This document shows, in pieces, positions 1-7,260 of a DNA stretch of 64,000 bases (position 1 is the first letter of the stretch; every line of letters starts with the position of its first letter). The translations under genes and the position numbers were made by a program. The stretch lies in the NCBI RefSeq assembly GCF_023509035.1, contig NZ_CP075583.1:1984001-2048000 (forward strand), given 5' to 3'. Source of the stretch: Janthinobacterium lividum. GTDB lineage: Bacteria; Pseudomonadota; Gammaproteobacteria; Burkholderiales; Burkholderiaceae_D. The notes beneath the pieces are model-generated. The model saw only the letters and a program-made list of their open reading frames with translations, had not been told where the DNA came from and did no database searches.

Positions 1-2
1 CC

Positions 3-365
3 CCGGAAACCTTGTCGGACACGGCCGCGCAATCGGGGCTGGGACGCCTGTCGCTAGCCAAGCGCTACCACGGCGCCCTCGACGCCAGCGCGCAGGGCGA
101 GATGCTCAGCGTGCGCGCCGCCGTGGCCGGCTCGGCAGGCTATGTGGCGCTGGAGCGGGTGGAAGGCAGCCTGGACGGGCGTCACGGCAGTTTTTATTTG
201 CAGCACAGCGGCAGCATGACGCGCGGCGCGCCCGCCTTGTCAGTGACGGTGGTGTCCGATACGGGGACGCAGCAGTTGCAAGGGCTGTCGGGCAGCCTGC
301 TCATCCGCATCGAAGGCGGCAAGCATTATTATGATTTCACGTATGAGATTGCTGAAGCGCCATGA
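3..365 (+). CDS. DUF3224 family protein, 5' end outside window
   Basis: The reading frame is open from the first bases of the window and ends at a TGA at 363-365. The gene therefore very likely starts upstream, although a TTG lies at 12. The visible 120 residues match the DUF3224 pattern that I recall: an LGRLSLAKRYHGAL segment, then a GSFYLQHSGSM strand and a C-terminal GKHYYDFTYEI. These are small beta-barrel proteins of allene-oxide-cyclase type. Biochemical role is unknown for the family. The stop overlaps the start of the next small gene by ATGA, so the two are probably translationally coupled. Family assignment is by recall of the motif pattern. Confidence 0.8.
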   Translation, partial: PETLSDTAAQSGLGRLSLAKRYHGALDASAQGEMLSVRAAVAGSAGYVALERVEGSLDGRHGSFYLQHSGSMTRGAPALSVTVVSDTGTQQLQGLSGSLLIRIEGGKHYYDFTYEIAEAP

Positions 366-541
366 ACTGGGATATCGTCAAGGGGGTGCTGATCTTGCTG
401 GTCGCCGTCAGCGCCCTGGGCACGGCCTTCGTGCTCATTTCCGCCTCGGGCACGGACAAGGCGGCCTGCATCGCGCGCGCCCTGAAGTCAGGCATTCCTG
501 TCGGTAATATCGAAAGAGTTTGCCGCCTGCTGGACAAGTGA
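362..541 (+). CDS. Small single-pass membrane protein (59 aa), unknown function
   Basis: This short frame starts at the ATG that overlaps the stop of the DUF3224 gene (ATGA) and ends just before a strong terminator. It encodes 59 residues. Residues 5-30 are a hydrophobic helix (VLILLVAVSALGTAFVLI), and the rest is a short polar tail with two cysteines. I do not recognise a family. The four-base overlap and the terminator immediately downstream support a real, co-transcribed gene. A lone inner-membrane anchor or a very small secreted peptide are both possible. Confidence 0.55.
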   Translation: MNWDIVKGVLILLVAVSALGTAFVLISASGTDKAACIARALKSGIPVGNIERVCRLLDK

Positions 542-562
542 GCATAGACAGGCAAGGCAGCC

Positions 563-595
563 AAAAAAATTCCGCGCAAGGCGGAATTTTTTTTT
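563..595 (+). terminator. Rho-independent terminator
   Basis: An A-tract is followed by ATTCCGC, the loop GCAAG, GCGGAAT and nine T residues. It closes the DUF3224/small-protein unit. The A-tract on the left also makes it a possible terminator for the minus-strand PEP-CTERM gene that ends at 626. Confidence 0.85.
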
Positions 596-625
596 AACGC
601 AGCGGCATCGGCCACCGAAATAAGC

Positions 626-1044
626 TCAGCTATCGAATTTTTCCTGTTTTTCACCGTGCATGCTAAAGGCCAGCAAGCCCAGTCCCACCAGCAGCATCGA
701 GACCATGCTCGCTTCGGGCACGGGCGGCGGCACATTCGCGTGCTGTACGGCAGGGGTGTTGGTGGCGGTGGGCGGCGGCAGTGCGCCCTGGCGCACACCG
801 GCGCTGCGCCAGCGTGGGGGGCATTCAGCGTCGTGCTCTGCGCCAGCAGGCGCGCATACGGCAAGTCCGGTGTTTCCCAGCCGGGATTGTCCGCAGTGTT
901 ATTGAAGCCGAAACTGTCGTCGCTCACGACTTGGGCGTGTATTGCATGCGGGTTGCCTGGCGTGTCAGCGCCGGTTGCCACCGCATTCCCTGCACTGGCC
1001 GACAGCGTCAGCATGGTCATGCATAGCGACTGAAGTATCTTCAT
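626..1044 (-). pseudogene. PEP-CTERM sorting-domain protein, broken by a one-base frameshift
   Basis: Reading on the minus strand, ATG at 1044 follows an AGGGAG ribosome site. It opens a signal peptide (MKILQSLCMTMLTLSASAG) and a short mature region. After a run of six C (G816-G821 on the plus strand) the frame runs into unlikely Arg/Cys-rich sequence. Reading one frame over after that run gives a natural linker and then the motif VPEASMVSMLLVGLGLLAF, a basic tail and TGA at 628-626. This is a PEP-CTERM signal of proteins processed by exosortase and exported, often with exopolysaccharide. One extra C restores a single frame of about 139 residues. The cause may be a true mutation, slippage or a sequencing contraction. 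Function of the mature part is unknown. Confidence 0.75.
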
Positions 1045-1310
1045 CTTTGACTCCCTGGTTCACCGTGCGGCGCGGCCGAAACCGGCCTGCGCTTGGACGG
1101 ACAATGCGCCTGTACTGGGGCGTATCACGATTTTTCTGAAGAGATATTATTACATCACAAATCGTGGCAATTTTGCTACGTATATTTGCTTTAAATTACG
1201 AATATTTATCATTTTGATAGCGCGAAGGCTATCGCTGCCTCACACTTGGCATGAGCACGCTATCGCTGAAAAACACTGTTGTTTTTTTGTGCGAATCGCC
1301 AGCAGGAAAA
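1045..1310. promoter_or_regulatory. Divergent intergenic region with repeats
   Basis: This AT-rich stretch lies between the minus-strand PEP-CTERM gene and the plus-strand ArsR gene. It holds an inverted repeat GATAGC-N6-GCTATC at 1216-1233. It also holds a direct repeat GCTATCGCTG at 1228-1237 and 1259-1268, whose 31-bp period is about three helical turns. I see no ORF with coding character. The repeats are candidate binding sites for an unidentified regulator. Confidence 0.4.
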
Positions 1311-1332
1311 CAATATATTGATTAGTATATTG
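1311..1332. promoter_or_regulatory. Probable operator of the ArsR/BigR-type repressor
   Basis: A perfect inverted repeat CAATATA-N8-TATATTG sits 43 bp before the start of the ArsR-family gene. Winged-helix ArsR repressors bind AT-rich dyads of this kind, and BigR is autoregulated, so this is the likely autoregulatory site for the operon. The assignment is an inference from symmetry and position. Confidence 0.65.
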
Positions 1333-1375
1333 TTTATCGCACGATGATTAATATGACCGCCTGTGGGAGGGAAAG

Positions 1376-1729
1376 ATGGAGACAGTTGCACCACAACACG
1401 CCGAATACAAGCTCGACGCCATGCGTGGCTCGGCCTACAAGGCCAGCTCGCTGCTCAAGGCCATGGGCAATGCCGACCGTTTGATGCTGCTGTGCCAGCT
1501 ATCACAGGGCGAGCATTGCGTCAGCGACCTCGAACAAAAAGTAGGCATCGGCCAGCCGACCCTGTCGCAGCAGCTGGGCGTGCTGCGCGAAGAGATGCTG
1601 GTGGCCACGCGGCGCGACGGCAAGCAGATCTATTACCGTGTCGCCAGTGCACCCGTGCTGGCCGTGCTGCAAGTGCTGTACGCGCAATTTTGCGCGCCGC
1701 GCGCCCCGTTCAACGACGAAGCGGACTGA
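1376..1729 (+). CDS. bigR: ArsR-family repressor, BigR/SqrR-like sulfur sensor
   Basis: This 117-residue winged-helix repressor has the recognition helix segment [12 protein letters not shown] and the wing [11 protein letters not shown]. Two cysteines, C48 in GEHCVSDL and C106 in AQFCAPR, occupy the positions that in BigR, SqrR and YgaV form a polysulfide or disulfide switch. C40 is extra. The family derepresses genes for sulfide or persulfide handling when these cysteines oxidise. The gene starts the operon, follows an inverted-repeat operator and is 8 bases upstream of two YeeE/YedE genes, an arrangement known for bigR with pmpAB-type transporters. The persulfide dioxygenase (Blh/ETHE1) often found in such operons is absent here. 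The symbol is by similarity. Confidence 0.82.
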   Translation: METVAPQHAEYKLDAMRGSAYKASSLLKAMGNADRLMLLCQLSQGEHCVSDLEQKVGIGQPTLSQQLGVLREEMLVATRRDGKQIYYRVASAPVLAVLQVLYAQFCAPRAPFNDEAD

Positions 1730-1737
1730 GCCCTGCC

Positions 1738-2163
1738 ATGAGCATAGCCTGGCAGCATTTCACGCCGTGGGCCTCGCTGGCCGGCGGCATGCTGATCGGC
1801 CTGGCGGCTGCCCTTCTGATTTTGTTCAATGGGCGCATCGCCGGCATCAGCGGCATCCTCGGCGGCCTGCTGCGCCCGCGCAGTGGCGACCTGGGCTGGC
1901 GCATTGCGTTTCTTGCCGGCCTGGTCGGCACGCCTCTGCTATACCAGGTGTGGCAAACCTTGCCGCCGGTGCAGATCGACGCGGGCACGCCCGCTTTGAT
2001 CGTGGCGGGCCTGCTGGTGGGCGTGGGCGTGCGCTATGGCGCCGGCTGCACCAGCGGCCACGGCGTATGCGGCCTGTCGCGCCTATCTCCCCGTTCGCTG
2101 GCGGCCACTTGTGCCTTCATGGCGGCCGGTTTCCTCACCGTCTACCTGTTGCGCCATCTGTGA
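1738..2163 (+). CDS. pmpA: YeeE/YedE family sulfur transporter, first half (PmpA-like)
   Basis: This 141-residue membrane protein has about four hydrophobic helices. It contains the conserved motif [20 protein letters not shown] near residues 99-118, with two cysteines. In the YeeE/TsuA family such cysteines line a thiosulfate path. The gene is half the length of a full YeeE protein and is followed 8 bases later by a second half-length homologue, so the pair probably acts as a heterodimer in the inner membrane. Start is ATG at 1738, just after the repressor stop. The context under a BigR-like regulator supports uptake or efflux of a reduced sulfur species; substrate is not proved. Confidence 0.82.
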   Translation: MSIAWQHFTPWASLAGGMLIGLAAALLILFNGRIAGISGILGGLLRPRSGDLGWRIAFLAGLVGTPLLYQVWQTLPPVQIDAGTPALIVAGLLVGVGVRYGAGCTSGHGVCGLSRLSPRSLAATCAFMAAGFLTVYLLRHL

Positions 2164-2171
2164 GCAAGCTT

Positions 2172-2603
2172 ATGAGCAAGCTGATCCTTTCCATGTTGAG
2201 CGGCCTCGTCTTTGGCCTGGGCCTGATCGTCTCCGGCATGGGCAATCCGGCCAAGGTGCTCGGTTTCCTCGACCTGGCCGGCGCCTGGGATCCATCGCTG
2301 GCGCTGGTGATGGGCGGCGCCATCGGCGTGGCCCTGCCGGCCTTCTGGCTGGCGCGGCGGCGCAGCACGGCGCTGCTGGGCGAGCCCATGCAATTGCCGG
2401 CGGCGCGGCGCATCGACCGGCGCTTGCTGCTGGGCAGCCTGGCCTTTGGCGCGGGCTGGGGCATCGCCGGTTTCTGTCCCGGCCCCGCCCTCGTGTCCCT
2501 GCTGGCGGGCCAGCCGAAGGCCTGGATGTTTGTCGGCGCCATGCTGGCCGGCATGGCCCTGTTTGAAGTACTGGAGCACCGCAAGCTGCCGGCGCCTGCT
2601 TGA
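2172..2603 (+). CDS. pmpB: YeeE/YedE family sulfur transporter, second half (PmpB-like)
   Basis: This 143-residue membrane protein begins at ATG 2172. It has an N-terminal helix GLVFGLGLIVSGMGNPAKVLGF and a C-terminal GWGIAGFCPGPALVSLL. These are the two signature blocks of the second YeeE repeat, with a single conserved Cys in GFCPGPA. It completes the half-transporter encoded immediately upstream, and the two genes share the same operon and probably the same operator. Length is normal for PmpB-type subunits. Substrate is inferred to be a sulfur compound such as thiosulfate or sulfite. Confidence 0.82.
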   Translation: MSKLILSMLSGLVFGLGLIVSGMGNPAKVLGFLDLAGAWDPSLALVMGGAIGVALPAFWLARRRSTALLGEPMQLPAARRIDRRLLLGSLAFGAGWGIAGFCPGPALVSLLAGQPKAWMFVGAMLAGMALFEVLEHRKLPAPA

Positions 2604-2646
2604 GACGGTACAATCTGGCGCATCGCCACTTTGGATACCCGCTTAC

Positions 2647-3504
2647 ATGAAGACCGTGATTTTCCGCGCCGGCGCGCGCGCCGCCCTGTTGTGCAGCGTT
2701 CTGGCGCTGGCCGCCTGCGGCAGCTTGCTGAAGAAGGAAGCGCCGCCCGCTCCCGTGCCCGTGGCCGACGCCTTGCCCAATCCGCGAGTGTTGCTGCTGG
2801 GCGAAGTCTATGACAATGTGCAAGGCCAGCGCCTGCGCGTCGAGGAATTGCGCCGCCGCCTGGCGGCCGGCTGGCGTCCCGTGATTGTCATGGAACAGTT
2901 CGACCGCGAAAACCAGGCCTTGCTGACGCGCGCCGCGCGCGATTGCGCCGACCCCGATTGCATCATCCGCGTGATGGAACAGCCGCGCTGGGACTGGAGC
3001 TTGTACCGGCCCGTGCTGGACCTCGTCATCAGCTACCAGCTGAGTCTGGTTGCCGGCAATCTGTCGCCGGCCGATGCCTCACGCATCGTGCGCGACGGCA
3101 TCCAATGGGCGATGCCGCCCGCCATGGTGGCCACGTATCTGGCCGCGCCCGTGCCGGCCGATATCCTGGACGGGCAAGAGAAGGAAGTCCAGGCGGCCCG
3201 CTGCAATATGCTGTCCGACATGATGATCAAAGGTGTCGTCAATGCCCAGGTGGCGCGCGATATCTGGATGGCCAAGCTGATCCGCGACCAGGCGCCGCGC
3301 GATGTGGTGCTGATCGCCGGCAATGAGCATGTGCGCAAGGATATCGGCGTGCCCCGCTGGCTGAAGCTGGCCGATCCGCAACTGAACGTGCGCAGCATCG
3401 GCTACCTGGAGCAGGGCGGCAGCGGCTACAAGGGCACGTTCGACTTGACGCAAACGATGCCGGCGCAGCCGCGCCCGGACCCGTGCGCGAAGTTTAAGAA
3501 ATAA
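2647..3504 (+). CDS. ChaN-like lipoprotein
   Basis: This 285-residue lipoprotein has a lipobox LALAAC at about residues 19-24. The body matches the ChaN/DUF399 fold: VLLLGEVYDNVQ near residue 48, VIVMEQFDRENQ near residue 80, and AGNEHVRKDIGVPRWL near the C-terminus. Campylobacter ChaN binds haem at the outer membrane. The usual first motif is GE-x-HD followed by further His; here it is GEVYDN with no His, so the classical haem-ligand set looks changed. It lies 43 bases after pmpB on the same strand and could be co-transcribed. Family is fairly sure; function is not. Confidence 0.75.
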   Translation: MKTVIFRAGARAALLCSVLALAACGSLLKKEAPPAPVPVADALPNPRVLLLGEVYDNVQGQRLRVEELRRRLAAGWRPVIVMEQFDRENQALLTRAARDCADPDCIIRVMEQPRWDWSLYRPVLDLVISYQLSLVAGNLSPADASRIVRDGIQWAMPPAMVATYLAAPVPADILDGQEKEVQAARCNMLSDMMIKGVVNAQVARDIWMAKLIRDQAPRDVVLIAGNEHVRKDIGVPRWLKLADPQLNVRSIGYLEQGGSGYKGTFDLTQTMPAQPRPDPCAKFKK

Positions 3505-3518
3505 GGTTCAAGAAATAA

Positions 3519-4346
3519 TCACTGCTGCACCCGCACCAGGGCGCTGACCCGGCTTGCCGTATCGAGCAGTTTCGGCAGGCTGTGTTCCAGCAGGTGCGCC
3601 ACGGACGGCCCCGCCGTCTGGCCGCTGACATTGATCGCCGCCACCACCTTGCCAGCCCGGTCGAACACGGGCGCGGCCAGGGCGATCAAGCCCTGTTCCA
3701 GCTCTTCCTGCACCAGGCACCAGCCCTGGCGCCGCACTTGCGCAATCTCTTCCATCAAGACTTCGATATCGACCTTGGTCGCCGGCGTGATTTTCAGCAG
3801 CGCCATCTTCGACAGCCGTTCGCGCAGCACGTCGGGCGCCAGGCCCGACAGCAATACCCTGCCCATCGAAGTGCAGTAGGCGGGCAGGCGGCTGCCGATG
3901 CCCAGGTTGATCGACATGGTGCGGTGCGCGGACAGGCGCACGACATACACGATGTCGTCGCCGTCGAGCACGGTGGCCGAGCACGACTGGCGCAAGGTGT
4001 GCATCAATTCTTCCAGCAGCGGCTGCGCCTGCGTCCACACGGGCAAGGACGACAGATAGGCGTAACCGAGGTCGAGCACCTTGGGCGTCAGGCGGAACAG
4101 GCGCCCGTCCGCTTCCACATAACCGAGATGCAGCAAGGTGAGCAAGATGCGCCGCGCGCCTGCGCGCGTCAGCTGCGCCCGTTCCGCCACTTCGCTCAGG
4201 GTCTGTTGCGGCGCGTCGGCGCCAAAGCTGCGCAGCACGGCCAGGCCCCGCGCGAACGATTGCACATAGCTGTCGCCGGGACGGGGCGCGCCGTCGGCTT
4301 CCATGGTTTCTTCGGCGGAAAGGGGCGTGCTGCTGCGTGCGGTCAT
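3519..4346 (-). CDS. pcaR: IclR-family regulator, PcaR-type
   Basis: This 275-residue protein has an N-terminal winged helix (YVQSFARGLAVLRSF, then TLSEVAERAQLTRAGARRIL, residues about 27-85). The C-terminal IclR effector domain contains LPAYCTSMGRVLL and a GLIALAAPVFD strand. The subgroup resembles PcaR/PobR regulators, which respond to beta-ketoadipate or related aromatic intermediates. It is transcribed away from pcaIJF across a 166-bp intergenic region that holds a promoter and dyad sites, which fits an activator or repressor of that operon. The converging ChaN gene ends 14 bases away. The start at 4346 gives a normal-length family member. Confidence 0.85.
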   Translation of the reverse strand: MTARSSTPLSAEETMEADGAPRPGDSYVQSFARGLAVLRSFGADAPQQTLSEVAERAQLTRAGARRILLTLLHLGYVEADGRLFRLTPKVLDLGYAYLSSLPVWTQAQPLLEELMHTLRQSCSATVLDGDDIVYVVRLSAHRTMSINLGIGSRLPAYCTSMGRVLLSGLAPDVLRERLSKMALLKITPATKVDIEVLMEEIAQVRRQGWCLVQEELEQGLIALAAPVFDRAGKVVAAINVSGQTAGPSVAHLLEHSLPKLLDTASRVSALVRVQQ

Positions 4347-4404
4347 GGCAATTCCAATTGGTCAAGGTGGCAATTATAGCCATGGCGCTGGCGAAAACGG
4401 CAAA

Positions 4405-4433
4405 TTGACAAGCGCCCCGATCAGGCATATTCT
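4405..4433 (+). promoter_or_regulatory. Sigma-70 promoter of the pcaIJF operon
   Basis: A perfect -35 box TTGACA at 4405-4410 is followed after exactly 17 bases by TATTCT at 4428-4433. Transcription would start near 4440, about 73 bases before the pcaI ATG, inside the cluster of ACGAAY half-sites. Confidence 0.65.
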
Positions 4434-4434
4434 C

Positions 4435-4478
4435 ACGAATAAGTTCTAAATACGAATATTTGTTCGTTATACGAACAA
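4435..4478. promoter_or_regulatory. Candidate PcaR-type operator
   Basis: Three ACGAAY half-sites occur at 4435-4440, 4452-4457 and 4471-4476. The last is part of a perfect inverted repeat TTGTTCG-N5-CGAACAA at 4460-4478. The cluster covers the predicted transcription start, so binding here could block RNA polymerase. Assignment to the IclR-type protein is inferred from position. Confidence 0.6.
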
Positions 4479-4512
4479 GTGGTTGATGAGTTTGATTTGG
4501 AGGAGACAGGCA

Positions 4513-5211
4513 ATGATCGACAAATTGCGTTCCAGCGTCCTAGAGGCGCTGGCCGATATCCACGATGGCGCCACCGTCATGATTGGCGGCTTCGGCGGCG
4601 CGGGCCAGCCGGCCGAGCTGATCGACGGCTTGATCGCCCAGGGCGCGCGCGACCTCGTCATCGTCAATAACAACGCGGGCAATGGCGATACGGGCCTGGC
4701 CGCCCTGTTGAAAAACGGGCAAGTGCGCAAGATCATCTGCTCCTTCCCCCGCCAGGCCGATTCCCACGTTTTTGACGCGCTGTACCGCGCGGGCAAGCTG
4801 GAACTGGAACTGGTGCCGCAGGGGAATCTGGCCGAGCGCATCCGCGCCGCCGGTGCCGGCATCGGCGGCTTTTTTACGCCCACGGGCTATGGCACGGACT
4901 TGGCCAAGGGCAAGGAAACGCGCGAGATCGATGGCCGCATGTATGTGTTCGAGTCGCCGATCCACGCCGATTTCGCGCTGATCAAGGCGGAGCAGGGCGA
5001 CCGCTGGGGCAACCTGACCTACCGCAAGACGGCGCGCAACTTCGGCCCCATCATGGCCATGGCCGCGAAAGTCAGCATTGCTTCCGTGCATGAAGTTGCC
5101 GAATTGGGCAGCATCGATCCCGAGCACGTCATCACGCCGGGCCTGTTCGTGCAGCGCCTCGTGCAAGTACCGCGCACGGCCACCGGCCCCGCCGGCTTCA
5201 AAGCTGCCTGA
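4513..5211 (+). CDS. pcaI: 3-oxoadipate CoA-transferase subunit A
   Basis: The 232-residue product is the alpha subunit of a class I CoA-transferase. It has the glycine-rich segment MIGGFGGAGQPAELIDGL near residue 22 and typical downstream blocks (GFFTPTGYGTDLAKGKE). With PcaJ it moves CoA from succinyl-CoA to beta-ketoadipate in the cytoplasm. I chose ATG 4513 because a GGAGGAGA ribosome site lies just before it; an upstream in-frame ATG at 4483 lacks one and lies near the operator. pcaJ follows 10 bases later. The neighbouring pcaF and PcaR-type gene favour the 3-oxoadipate substrate over acetoacetate. Confidence 0.9.
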   Translation: MIDKLRSSVLEALADIHDGATVMIGGFGGAGQPAELIDGLIAQGARDLVIVNNNAGNGDTGLAALLKNGQVRKIICSFPRQADSHVFDALYRAGKLELELVPQGNLAERIRAAGAGIGGFFTPTGYGTDLAKGKETREIDGRMYVFESPIHADFALIKAEQGDRWGNLTYRKTARNFGPIMAMAAKVSIASVHEVAELGSIDPEHVITPGLFVQRLVQVPRTATGPAGFKAA

Positions 5212-5221
5212 GGAGTATCAA

Positions 5222-5863
5222 ATGCATAAATGGAATCGAGATCAAATGGCGGCCCGCGTGGCGGCCGACATTCATGAGGGCGCCGTCGTCAACCTGGGTA
5301 TCGGCTTGCCGACCCTGGTGGCGAATCACTTGCCGGCTGGCGCCGACATCATCCTGCACAGCGAAAATGGCGTGATCGGCATGGGCCCCGCGCCCGCGCC
5401 GGGCGAGGAAGATTACGACCTGATCAACGCGGGCAAGCAGCCCGTCACCCTGCTGGCGGGCGGCAGCTATTTTCATCATGCCGACAGCTTCGCCATGATG
5501 CGCGGCGGCCATCTGGACATCTGCGTGCTGGGCGCTTTTCAAGTGTCCGCCACGGGCGACCTGGCCAACTGGCATACGGGGGCGCCGGACGCCATTCCCG
5601 CCGTGGGCGGGGCCATGGACCTGGCCATTGGCGCGAAAAAAACCTGGGTCATGATGGAATTGCTGACGAAGACAGGTGAAAGCAAGCTGGTGCAGGCGTG
5701 CAGCTACCCGCTCACGGGCATCGCATGCGTCAGCCGCATTTACAGCGACCTGGCCGTGCTCGATCTGGGGCCAAACGGCGCCACGGTCGTCGAACTGGCC
5801 GATGGCTTGAGTTTTGAACAGCTGCAAGCCTTGACGGCCGTGCCGCTGACGGACGGACGTTAA
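5222..5863 (+). CDS. pcaJ: 3-oxoadipate CoA-transferase subunit B
   Basis: The 213-residue beta subunit carries the catalytic glutamate E48 in HSENGVIGMGPAP, which forms the covalent CoA thioester. The block VVNLGIGLPTLVANHLP and the C-terminal VVELADGLSFEQLQ are typical. The start at ATG 5222 follows GAGGAGT at 5211-5217. It pairs with PcaI to activate beta-ketoadipate to its CoA thioester. Order and spacing with pcaI and pcaF match pca operons of proteobacteria. Confidence 0.9.
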   Translation: MHKWNRDQMAARVAADIHEGAVVNLGIGLPTLVANHLPAGADIILHSENGVIGMGPAPAPGEEDYDLINAGKQPVTLLAGGSYFHHADSFAMMRGGHLDICVLGAFQVSATGDLANWHTGAPDAIPAVGGAMDLAIGAKKTWVMMELLTKTGESKLVQACSYPLTGIACVSRIYSDLAVLDLGPNGATVVELADGLSFEQLQALTAVPLTDGR

Positions 5864-5904
5864 TTCACGATCAATACGCAAACCACTTTCTTGGAGGAAA
5901 GAAC

Positions 5905-7107
5905 ATGCACCACGCTTATATCTGCGACGCCCAGCGTACGCCGTTTGGCCGCTATGGCGGCGGCCTGTCCGGCGTGCGCGCCGACGACCTGGGCGCCGTG
6001 CCCATCCGTGCCTTGATGGCGCGCAGCCCGAACGTGGACTGGACCGCCGTCACGGACGTGCTGTACGGCTGCGCCAACCAGGCGGGCGAGGACAACCGCA
6101 ACGTGGCGCGCATGGCCGCGCTGCTGGCCGGCTTGCCCGACAGCGTGCCGGGCGCCACCCTGAACCGGCTTTGCGGCTCGGGCCTGGACGCCATCGGCAG
6201 CGCCGCGCGCTTCATCAAGAGCGGCGAAGCGGGCTTGCTGATCGCTGGCGGCGTGGAAAGCATGAGCCGCGCACCGTTTGTCATGGGCAAGGCCGACAGC
6301 GCCTTTTCGCGCGGCATGAAAATGGAAGACACGACCATCGGCTGGCGCTTCATCAATCCCTTGATGAAGGCCCAGTACGGCGTCGACTCGATGCCGGAAA
6401 CGGCGGAAAATGTGGCCGTCGAGTTTGGCATCAGCCGCGCTGACCAGGATGCGTTCGCCCTGGCCAGCCAGATAAAAGCGCTGGCGGCGCAACAGGCGGG
6501 CGTATTTGACAGTGAAATCTGTCCCGTCAGCATCGCGCAAAAGAAGGGCGAACCCTTCATCGTTGCCCGCGACGAGCATCCGCGCGCCACCACGCTGGAC
6601 ACCCTGGCCAAGTTGAAACCCGTCGTGCGCGCGGACGGCACGATTACTGCCGGCAACGCGTCCGGCGTCAACGATGGCGCGGCGGCGCTGCTGCTGGCCG
6701 ACGAGGCGAACGCGGCCCGCTTTGGCCTGACGCCGCGCGCCCGCGTCGTTGCCATGGCGACGGCCGGCGTGGCGCCGCGCATCATGGGCATCGGCCCCGC
6801 GCCCGCCACCCTGAAAGTGCTGGCCATGACGGGTTTGACTCTTGCCGACTTCGACGTCATCGAACTGAACGAAGCGTTTGCCGCGCAGGGCTTGGCCGTG
6901 CTGCGCCAGTTGGGCTTGCGCGATGACGACCCGCGCGTCAACCCGAACGGCGGCGCCATTGCCCTGGGCCATCCGCTGGGCGCCTCTGGCGCGCGTCTGG
7001 CCATGACGGCCGTCAACCAGCTGCACCGCACGGGCGGACGCTATGCGCTCTGTACCATGTGCATCGGCGTGGGGCAGGGTATTGCGCTGGTGCTGGAACG
7101 GGTCTGA
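5905..7107 (+). CDS. pcaF: 3-oxoadipyl-CoA thiolase
   Basis: This 400-residue thiolase cleaves beta-ketoadipyl-CoA with CoA into succinyl-CoA and acetyl-CoA, the last step of the beta-ketoadipate pathway. Catalytic residues are visible: C90 in NRLCGSGLDAIGSA, H356 in GHPLGASG and C386 in CTMCIGVGQGIA. Length is normal. The gene follows pcaJ by 41 bases with a GGAGGAAAG ribosome site. The upstream ring-cleavage genes (pcaHGBCD or catABC) are not in the window. Confidence 0.92.
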   Translation: MHHAYICDAQRTPFGRYGGGLSGVRADDLGAVPIRALMARSPNVDWTAVTDVLYGCANQAGEDNRNVARMAALLAGLPDSVPGATLNRLCGSGLDAIGSAARFIKSGEAGLLIAGGVESMSRAPFVMGKADSAFSRGMKMEDTTIGWRFINPLMKAQYGVDSMPETAENVAVEFGISRADQDAFALASQIKALAAQQAGVFDSEICPVSIAQKKGEPFIVARDEHPRATTLDTLAKLKPVVRADGTITAGNASGVNDGAAALLLADEANAARFGLTPRARVVAMATAGVAPRIMGIGPAPATLKVLAMTGLTLADFDVIELNEAFAAQGLAVLRQLGLRDDDPRVNPNGGAIALGHPLGASGARLAMTAVNQLHRTGGRYALCTMCIGVGQGIALVLERV

Positions 7108-7121
7108 TTCCACGCGCCCGC

Positions 7122-7180
7122 AGGCGAAAAAAAGTTGCCGGCAGTACGTATTAACGCGTATGCCGGGCGCCTTTTTGCCC
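7122..7180 (+). terminator. Probable terminator after pcaF
   Basis: The stem CCGGCA (7138-7143) pairs with TGCCGG (7161-7166). An outer A-tract GCGAAAAAAAG pairs with CTTTTTGCC, giving a hairpin that ends in a T-run. It would separate pcaF from the transporter gene, perhaps only partly. Confidence 0.55.
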
Positions 7181-7260
7181 CTGGTCAAGGGCGTATGATG
7201 CAAAACCGGCCCGGGCAACGGGGCTGGCGTTGGCTTTTTCACACGAACAAGAAGATTGAT

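Noticed and set aside
1240..1262. A sigma-54 promoter (TTGGCATGAGCACGCT)
   Set aside because: The GG to GC distance is 9 instead of 10 and the -12 element is poor.
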